A stretch of DNA of 12,507 bases, taken from NCBI GenBank assembly GCA_035354435.1, contig DAOQAY010000083.1, forward strand, positions 1 through 12,507, given 5' to 3'. Position numbers and translations under genes: made by a program. Position 1 is the first letter of the stretch. Every line of letters starts with the position of its first letter. The notes under the pieces were generated by a model. The model had not been told where the DNA came from. It ran no database searches and saw only the letters and a list, made by a program, of their open reading frames with translations. Shown one piece after another: positions 1-4,979 of the stretch. The stretch is from JAKLDO01 sp035354435 (GTDB lineage: Bacteria > UBP6 > UBA1177).

Positions 1-2
1 AG

Positions 3-599
3 ATGTTCGGTCTGAAAAAAGAAGGCGAGAAAATGCCGCTATTTAGAAACAGTTCCGGCAAAGAATTTGATATAAACGGTCTTTCATCAGGTGAAAAACA
101 GCTTTTTGTAAGAGCTTTGACACTGAAAATGATAAATGCCAACAATTCAATAATTCTGATTGATGAACCTGAAATTTCACTTCATCCTAAATGGCAGCAG
201 AAAATCTTGAAAGTCTATGAAACAATTGGAGAAAACAATCAGATAATAATTGCAACCCATTCTCCGCACATTGTTTCATCAGCAAAACCTGAATCAGTTT
301 TTCTTCTCAACAAAGAAGATGGAATTCCTAAAATTTACAATTATAAAACACTTTCTTCAATTCACGGAAAACCGATGAATATTGTTCTTGATTTTATGGG
401 TCTGGAAACAGACAGAGATCCTGAAGTAGAGAAGCTTTTTGATGAAGTAAGAAAGATGATCGAAAAAAATGAGTTTGAATCTGATAAATTCAACAAAAAA
501 CTTAAAATACTTACCGATATTGTTGGTGAAATAGATAGAGATGTGGTTCTGATCAAAATGGAAATCGCAAAAAGAAAAGCTAAGTCAAAAGGTGTTTGA
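3..599 (+). CDS. ptuA: PtuA-like SMC/ABC-family ATPase, 3' part (5' end outside window)
   Basis: This is the C-terminal ~198 residues of an AAA/ABC-type ATPase of the SMC/RecF-like group. Visible motifs are the ABC signature LSSGEKQ (residues 27-33 of the visible part), Walker B with its catalytic acidic residue (IILIDEPE, 50-57) and the switch histidine loop (ATHSPH, 84-89). Walker A is absent, so the gene must start upstream; the ATG at position 3 is only the first in-frame Met and not a credible start. The last ~60 residues are Lys/Glu-rich and probably helical. The stop lies 1 nt before the start of an HNH nuclease gene, a pairing known from Septu (PtuA/PtuB) defence and from retron Ec78-type effectors. 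In those systems the ATPase complexes with the nuclease and controls it. The family call is strong. The Septu assignment is inferred from the pair, because the N-terminal half is unseen. Base composition is clearly AT-rich, as is usual for transferred defence genes. Confidence 0.82.
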   Translation: MFGLKKEGEKMPLFRNSSGKEFDINGLSSGEKQLFVRALTLKMINANNSIILIDEPEISLHPKWQQKILKVYETIGENNQIIIATHSPHIVSSAKPESVFLLNKEDGIPKIYNYKTLSSIHGKPMNIVLDFMGLETDRDPEVEKLFDEVRKMIEKNEFESDKFNKKLKILTDIVGEIDRDVVLIKMEIAKRKAKSKGV

Positions 600-600
600 A

Positions 601-1197
601 ATGCTTAATATTAATAAAGTTTCTGAACCTGAAGATATGAAAAAATTTAAAAAAAAGCATAAACCTCAAAGCTGGGGTGATTTTAATGAAATAAGTTCGG
701 TAATAAGAAAGCAAATTCTTGAAAATGAACAAACTGTAAATGGATCTCAGCTTTGTGTGTATTGTGAAAGAAAAATCAATTCTGAGAATTCTCAGATAGA
801 ACATATAAAACCGAAGGCTTCAAATAAATTTCCGCAGTTGTTTGATAAATATGAAAATATGGCTGTTTCATGCAGCTCAAAGAAAAGTTGTGGCAGTTTT
901 AAAGGTAACGAATATGATGAAAGATTCATAAATCCTATCGAAAATGATCCTGCCGAATTTATGACTTATAATTTTGCAACAGGCGAAATTGTCAGTAAAA
1001 ATGATAATTTGAAGGAGAGAGTCGAATACACTTGTGAAATTCTCAATCTGAATAGATGCAGAGAATTGATTGAAGCAAGGAAGACAATGCTTGTCAAGTT
1101 GAATAGTTGTTCCGATAAAGGATTAAGTTTCATTGATCATTTAGAAGATTTTTTCTCAATGAGAGAGTCCTACAAATCTGAAATTCTTCAAGTCTGA
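601..1197 (+). CDS. ptuB: PtuB-like HNH endonuclease (TIGR02646 type)
   Basis: This 198-residue protein carries the Cys-containing HNH core typical of the nucleases paired with PtuA or retron ATPases. It has CVYC (Cys52, Cys55), an IEHIKPK metal/active-site motif with His68, an aromatic-x-N segment around Tyr84-Asn86, a second Cys pair (Cys91, Cys97), and the NP following the core (111-112). The predicted role is DNA cleavage during phage infection, as the effector of a Septu-like pair. The ATG at 601 is chosen over an in-frame GTG at 592 because AAGGTG (589-594) sits 6 nt upstream of it. The GTG choice would overlap the ATPase gene by 8 nt and lacks a Shine-Dalgarno. The two genes are therefore translationally linked. 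No reverse transcriptase or retron RNA is visible, but the upstream flank is not in the window. The C-terminal third (after ~140) is helical and shows no motif I recognise. Confidence 0.8.
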   Translation: MLNINKVSEPEDMKKFKKKHKPQSWGDFNEISSVIRKQILENEQTVNGSQLCVYCERKINSENSQIEHIKPKASNKFPQLFDKYENMAVSCSSKKSCGSFKGNEYDERFINPIENDPAEFMTYNFATGEIVSKNDNLKERVEYTCEILNLNRCRELIEARKTMLVKLNSCSDKGLSFIDHLEDFFSMRESYKSEILQV

Positions 1198-1249
1198 GCA
1201 GAGTCTATATTTTTTAAAATTCGGTTTTTAAGCATTTTTCTGAAACTTG

Positions 1250-1258
1250 TGATACAAT
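1250..1258 (+). promoter_or_regulatory. Candidate extended -10 promoter for the 1290 gene
   Basis: TGATACAAT fits an extended -10 element (TG-n-TACAAT, one mismatch to TATAAT) and lies about 30 nt before the ATG at 1290. No convincing -35 hexamer is seen at 16-18 nt upstream, which is compatible with an extended -10. The rest of the 92-nt spacer after the HNH gene is AT-rich, and I see no clear terminator hairpin in it. Confidence 0.4.
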
Positions 1259-1289
1259 CGAGCAGTTTTAAAAAGAAATCCAAATAGTT

Positions 1290-1832
1290 ATGAAGAATAT
1301 CATGAGTTTTAGAAAGTTTCTGACATTTATTTTTGCGCTGTGCTTAATACAGACAATGTTTGCAGGTGAAAGAAAAGGAATCGGGAAGTTAAGCAAATAT
1401 CCGTATATCGACCGGTTTTCTTTCCAGCTCGGGAGAGATTATCCCTTCAATCCTCAATATGACCGTGAAATTCCTGCAATGGGTTTTTTCATTTTCGGAT
1501 TGGGTGACATCGAGGAATACACCGTTAAATGGAAATACGGATATATCGCTCCTTTGAGATTCAGCACTTTCTGCCCTGTTTTTGGAAGTTGCGGCGGCGG
1601 ATTTATCGGCGCAGCGATTATTCCGGTAAGTGAAAGGGACGAACTTCAGATCGGCGTAAGGTTAGGTTTCAGCCCTGTTTATTTTCTGTTTGATGTGACT
1701 CCGCATATTATATTAATACACCATCTCAAGCACGAAAACAGGTATTATGGCATAGGTTTAAACACACATTTAATGTTTTTTGACAGTCTCGATGTTATCT
1801 GTGTCTTTGTCTATTTAAAGGTCGGATTTTAA
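1290..1832 (+). CDS. Secreted protein of unknown function
   Basis: This is a 180-residue protein with an N-terminal signal peptide: a basic start (RKF), a hydrophobic core of about 14 residues, then a Met-Phe-Ala cleavage site before Gly-Glu-Arg. No Cys follows the core, so this is a type I signal and not a lipobox. The mature part is rich in aromatic residues, Gly and alternating hydrophobics, and ends in Phe after a Val/Tyr/Leu/Lys strand. This is compatible with a small outer-membrane beta-barrel or periplasmic beta protein, but I recognise no family. An internal ATG at 1302 gives an equally good signal peptide and has GAAG 6 nt upstream, whereas the 1290 ATG has almost no Shine-Dalgarno, so the true start may be 1302. 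It stands alone between the defence pair and glgA, with its own candidate promoter upstream. Confidence 0.6.
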   Translation: MKNIMSFRKFLTFIFALCLIQTMFAGERKGIGKLSKYPYIDRFSFQLGRDYPFNPQYDREIPAMGFFIFGLGDIEEYTVKWKYGYIAPLRFSTFCPVFGSCGGGFIGAAIIPVSERDELQIGVRLGFSPVYFLFDVTPHIILIHHLKHENRYYGIGLNTHLMFFDSLDVICVFVYLKVGF

Positions 1833-1845
1833 CACTGCCTTAAAC

Positions 1846-1873
1846 TTGTTTACATTTAAAGAACTGTTAGAAT
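1846..1873 (+). promoter_or_regulatory. Candidate promoter of glgA
   Basis: TTGTTT (1846-1851) and TAGAAT (1868-1873) are separated by 16 nt and precede the glgA start by about 32 nt. The -10 region extends into an 11-nt string, TAGAATACACC (1868-1878). This string recurs exactly in front of the lipoprotein/radical SAM operon at 3379-3389, which supports a shared promoter type. The -35 match is weak (3 of 6). Confidence 0.45.
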
Positions 1874-1905
1874 ACACCGAAATTATTTGATTAACGGAGT
1901 CAGAA

Positions 1906-3378
1906 ATGAAGATCGCTTTTATTGCTTCTGAGTGTGATCCTTTTGTGAAGACCGGCGGGCTTGCAGATGTCGTGAGTTCTCTTCCCAAGGCGTTGAAAGA
2001 GCTCGGTCATGAGGTTATTATAATCCTGCCTCTTTACAATTCGATCCGCAGGAAGAATTTTAAGATAGAGCCGTTTTTTGATTCGATGGGAGTCTGGATG
2101 GGTGCTGGAATTCAGGAGTGGTGCGCTGTCAGAAAAACAGTCACCCAAGACAAAGTGCCTGTATTTTTTATAGAATATGATCACTATTTTGCTAGAGACG
2201 GTCTATATTGCGACAATTTGAACAGAGATTATGCCGATAATGCAGCAAGGTTCGCTTTTTTCAGCAGAGCCGCATTACAGCTTTTGAAAGACATGGATTT
2301 CAGACCTGATGTTGTTCATGCCCATGACTGGCAGACTGCTCCTGTAGCTGCCTATATAAAAAGATGGGAATGGGGGAATAGCGGGATCGACAAAGCTGCT
2401 GCGGTTCTCACGATCCACAATATCGGATATCAGGGCGTTTATCATGCAGATGCCTATAAATACTGCGGATTCGGTGAGTGGGATTTTCTGCCTGACATAT
2501 TTGAAGATCATGGCAGGATCAATTTTCTCAAAGGCGGAATTCATTTCGCCGATATGGTGACAACGGTAAGCCCGACCTATGCAAAAGAAACAACGACAGG
2601 TGGACAAAGTTACGGGCTGGCACCTTATCTCAACAACAAAAAAGATAAATATATCGGTATCTTGAACGGTGTTGACTATTCGGCATGGAACCCGGCAAAC
2701 GACAAACTGATTCCGGTAAAGTTCTCTTATGATAAAATGGAAGGTAAAGCTGTCTGCAGAGGAATGCTCAAGCAGAAGTTCAGGCTTGATAATTCAAAAG
2801 ATGTTCCGGTTCTTGGAATTGTAAGCCGCTTTGCAGACCAGAAAGGGCTGGATGTGTTTGCCGGAGCAGTTGAAAGGATACTGAACGGGATGGCAGTTCA
2901 AGTTGCAATTCTCGGAGCAGGGGACACAAACCTTGAGTCATATTTCGGATGGCTTCCTTCGATAATGCCGGGCAAGGCGGGATCTTATATAGGGTATAAC
3001 AACGATATCGCCCATCTCATTGAGGCCGGAAGCGATTTTTTCATCATGCCTTCAAGGTATGAGCCGTGCGGACTTAATCAGATCTATTCACTTAGATATG
3101 GTACACTTCCCATTGTAAGAAATACAGGAGGTCTTGCCGATACAGTTGTTCAATACAACGAAAAAACTGGCGATGGGACAGGATTCAAGTTCGACTATCT
3201 GTCCGTCGATTCAATATTTGATACGGTAGGCTGGGCGGTCAGTACATATTTCGACAGACCGGAACATCTCAAAAAAATGAGAAAGACTGCAATGTTACAG
3301 GATTTCAGCTGGACAAAATCCGCAAAAGAGTATGAAAAGATCTATAAGAATATTTCTTTACACGGGAAACAGAAGTGA
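1906..3378 (+). CDS. glgA: Glycogen synthase (ADP-glucose type, GT5)
   Basis: This 490-residue enzyme is of normal GlgA length and transfers glucose from ADP-glucose to the growing alpha-1,4-glucan in the cytoplasm. Motifs in order are KTGGL (residues 15-19, ADP-glucose binding), DVVHAHDWQT (135-144), HNIGYQG (171-177), GIVSRFADQKGLD (304-316, with the Arg/Lys pair that contacts nucleotide phosphates) and the C-terminal catalytic block EPCGLNQIYSLRYG (386-399) followed by NTGGLADTV. Both Rossmann-like halves of the GT-B fold are complete and no key residue is missing. The ATG at 1906 is supported by GGAG (1896-1899) with 6-nt spacing and by the conserved MKIAFIASE start. It is not clustered with glgB, glgC or a phosphorylase here and looks like a monocistronic housekeeping gene. 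The downstream promoter overlaps its 3' end. Confidence 0.97.
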   Translation: MKIAFIASECDPFVKTGGLADVVSSLPKALKELGHEVIIILPLYNSIRRKNFKIEPFFDSMGVWMGAGIQEWCAVRKTVTQDKVPVFFIEYDHYFARDGLYCDNLNRDYADNAARFAFFSRAALQLLKDMDFRPDVVHAHDWQTAPVAAYIKRWEWGNSGIDKAAAVLTIHNIGYQGVYHADAYKYCGFGEWDFLPDIFEDHGRINFLKGGIHFADMVTTVSPTYAKETTTGGQSYGLAPYLNNKKDKYIGILNGVDYSAWNPANDKLIPVKFSYDKMEGKAVCRGMLKQKFRLDNSKDVPVLGIVSRFADQKGLDVFAGAVERILNGMAVQVAILGAGDTNLESYFGWLPSIMPGKAGSYIGYNNDIAHLIEAGSDFFIMPSRYEPCGLNQIYSLRYGTLPIVRNTGGLADTVVQYNEKTGDGTGFKFDYLSVDSIFDTVGWAVSTYFDRPEHLKKMRKTAMLQDFSWTKSAKEYEKIYKNISLHGKQK

Positions 3379-3384
3379 TAGAAT
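3357..3384 (+). promoter_or_regulatory. Candidate promoter of the rSAM/lipoprotein operon
   Basis: TTTACA (3357-3362, 5 of 6 matches to the -35 consensus) and TAGAAT (3379-3384, 5 of 6 to the -10 consensus) are separated by 16 nt. The -35 lies inside the last codons of glgA and the -10 directly follows its stop. Transcription would start near 3391, about 34 nt before the first lipoprotein ATG. The -10 region shares TAGAATACACC with the glgA promoter. There is no other gap long enough for a promoter until the window end, so this one could drive the whole gene series. Confidence 0.55.
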
Positions 3385-3407
3385 ACACCAGTAAAAACAA
3401 TAAGTTT

Positions 3408-3425
3408 TTTGAGAGGTCGCTCAAA
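3408..3425 (+). promoter_or_regulatory. Small hairpin around the ribosome-binding site of the first lipoprotein gene
   Basis: TTTGAG (3408-3413) and CTCAAA (3420-3425) are perfect inverted repeats around a 6-nt loop. The Shine-Dalgarno GAGAGG (3411-3416) lies partly in the stem, and the stem includes the first base of the ATG. It could dampen initiation, but with only 6 base pairs its stability is low. Confidence 0.3.
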
Positions 3426-3877
3426 TGAAAAAGTTCTACACATTAATGATCGCAGTTTTATCGATGATTGTCGGCACAACATCTTGTGGAGAAACGGACT
3501 ATGGTGTTGGTCCTTCAAATTATGACAATGATCCCGTTCAGGACGAAGACACCGTGATCAATGACGATCAGACAGCGGATATCGATGTTGTGAGCGATGC
3601 TGATACGCCTGCAATGTACGGTCCGATTCAGACAGATTACGATGCAGCGGATAGCGACACGGAAGTTTCTGATGATGTTGCTCAGCCTGAATACGGTGTC
3701 ACTCAGACCGATTATGATGCAACTCCGGACAATGATATGGAAATGACCGATGATCCTGCAATGGAATATGGTCCTGTTTACACTGATTATGATGCAACAG
3801 CAGATAATGATCTTGTTGAAAATCCTGATGAAATGACCACGGATTACGGTCCTATCTCAACAAAATTTCACAAATAA
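3425..3877 (+). CDS. Radical SAM-associated lipoprotein with five YG-x5-[YF] repeats
   Basis: This 150-residue acidic lipoprotein has a basic N-terminus (MKK), a hydrophobic core and a signal-peptidase II-type site ending at Cys21 (Gly-Thr-Thr-Ser-Cys). The mature protein has no hydrophobic core and is mostly Asp, Thr, Glu, Pro and Tyr. It carries five copies of Tyr-Gly-x5-Tyr/Phe, beginning at Tyr26, Tyr65, Tyr90, Tyr115 and Tyr141. The middle copies read YGPIQTDYDA, YGVTQTDYDA and YGPVYTDYDA. The next gene is a radical SAM/SPASM enzyme 20 nt downstream. Lipoproteins with a YG-x-P motif soon after the lipid Cys, beside such an enzyme, are known as the rSAM/lipoprotein system (TIGR04133/TIGR04134, cited from memory). 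Those usually have one such motif followed by a folded domain, whereas this one is repeats only. A role as substrate of the radical SAM enzyme is inference. The start has GAGAGG 8 nt upstream. Confidence 0.75.
   Translation: MKKFYTLMIAVLSMIVGTTSCGETDYGVGPSNYDNDPVQDEDTVINDDQTADIDVVSDADTPAMYGPIQTDYDAADSDTEVSDDVAQPEYGVTQTDYDATPDNDMEMTDDPAMEYGPVYTDYDATADNDLVENPDEMTTDYGPISTKFHK
3500..3868 (+). repeat. Five degenerate YG-x5-[YF] protein repeats
   Basis: Copies start at codons 26, 65, 90, 115 and 141 of the lipoprotein. The three intervals after codon 65 are 25, 25 and 26 codons, so the central part is close to a 75-bp tandem repeat. Tyr-Gly and the aromatic residue seven positions after the first Tyr are invariant (Tyr in four copies, Phe in the last). 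The linkers are Asp/Asn/Glu-rich. Confidence 0.85.
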
Positions 3878-3897
3878 CACCTTAAAATGAGGCTTCT

Positions 3898-4974
3898 ATG
3901 GAATTGAAAAATCTGAGAAAGAAGATATTTCTGCCTTTAAAACAGGATTATGAAAGAAAGCTCCATGAATTGAATTATATGTTCTTTGAGTTGACCCACC
4001 GCTGTAATCTTGAGTGTATTCACTGCGGAAGCGATTGTGTTAAAAATGATGTGGTGCCGGATCTGCCTGCGGAAAAGGTGATTGAAGTGCTCAAAGAGAT
4101 AAAAGCGCATCAGAATTCAAAAAAGGTGATGATAGTTCTTTCAGGCGGAGAACCGACGGTATATCCTGATGTGTGGAAGCTCGGAAGGGCGATTTATGAT
4201 CTTGAATTTCCATGGGGAATGGTTACAAACGGTTTCAACTGGACAAAACACACGATCGCTGATGCAAAAAAAGCGAGAATGCACTCTGTCACAGTGAGTC
4301 TGGACGGACTTGAAGAAAGCCACAACTGGCTTCGAGGTCACCCTGAAAGCTTCAAAAGGGCGAAAAAAACAATAGAAATGCTTGTAGAAGACCCTTTCTG
4401 GAAAGCAATGGATGTTATAACCTGTGTAAATAAAAAGAATATTAATGAACTTGATAAGGTTAGAGAATTATTGATAGAACTCGGCGTAAAAAGATGGCGG
4501 TTCTTTACAATTTCACCTATCGGCAGAGCTGTGAACCACGATGATCTGTTCCTTGACGAATCACAATTCAAACATCTGATGAAAAAGATACTGGAATACA
4601 AAAAGCTCGGGAAGATCGAAGCAAATTACAGCGAAAGCGGATATCTTGGGAATTTTGAGCACAGGGTCAGGAACCACGATTTTTTCTGCCGTGCCGGAAT
4701 AAGTGTCAGCGGAATTATGGTGAACGGCGATATTCTTGCATGTCCGAACAATGACAGGAAATTCAAGCAGGGCAATGTTTTTGAAGAGTCATTCATTGAT
4801 GTCTGGGAAAATAAATATGGTGTTTTCAGGAACCGTAAATGGATGAAAAAAGGACTTTGTGCAGACTGTCCTGAGTGGAGAATGTGCAAGGGCGGAGCAA
4901 TGCATCTGTGGGAGCCTGAAGCTGATTCAATAAAGATGTGTCCTTATAGAAAATATGGTTTGTCAGTAAAATAA
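3898..4974 (+). CDS. Radical SAM/SPASM enzyme of the rSAM/lipoprotein system
   Basis: This 358-residue radical SAM enzyme has the [4Fe-4S] SAM-binding motif C36-x3-C40-x2-C43 inside LTHRCNLECIHC and GGEP (83-86) for SAM methionine binding. The TIM-barrel strand VTVSLDG follows at 131-137. The C-terminal SPASM region has Cys264, Cys282, Cys321, Cys324, Cys330 and Cys348, in the pattern C-x17-C ... C-x2-C-x5-C ... C, which would hold auxiliary Fe-S clusters. SPASM enzymes typically install thioethers, C-C links or epimerised residues in peptides or proteins. The substrate here is most likely the YG-repeat lipoprotein encoded 20 nt upstream. No dedicated RRE (RiPP recognition) domain is apparent in the short N-terminus. 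The start is supported by GAGG (3889-3892), 5 nt before the ATG. The same transcript probably continues into lipoprotein A, whose ATG is 5 nt after this stop. The exact chemistry is unknown. Confidence 0.92.
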   Translation: MELKNLRKKIFLPLKQDYERKLHELNYMFFELTHRCNLECIHCGSDCVKNDVVPDLPAEKVIEVLKEIKAHQNSKKVMIVLSGGEPTVYPDVWKLGRAIYDLEFPWGMVTNGFNWTKHTIADAKKARMHSVTVSLDGLEESHNWLRGHPESFKRAKKTIEMLVEDPFWKAMDVITCVNKKNINELDKVRELLIELGVKRWRFFTISPIGRAVNHDDLFLDESQFKHLMKKILEYKKLGKIEANYSESGYLGNFEHRVRNHDFFCRAGISVSGIMVNGDILACPNNDRKFKQGNVFEESFIDVWENKYGVFRNRKWMKKGLCADCPEWRMCKGGAMHLWEPEADSIKMCPYRKYGLSVK

Positions 4975-4979
4975 ATTTG

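Noticed and set aside
1..1197. Calling the ATPase/HNH pair a retron
   Set aside because: No reverse transcriptase or structured retron RNA is visible in the window. The flank that could hold them is missing, so only the Septu-like pair is supported.
1198..1260. Intrinsic terminator after the HNH gene
   Set aside because: There is a T-rich tract near 1209-1215, but the only inverted repeat before it (TCTG-AG-CAGA) has too small a loop and too short a stem to call.
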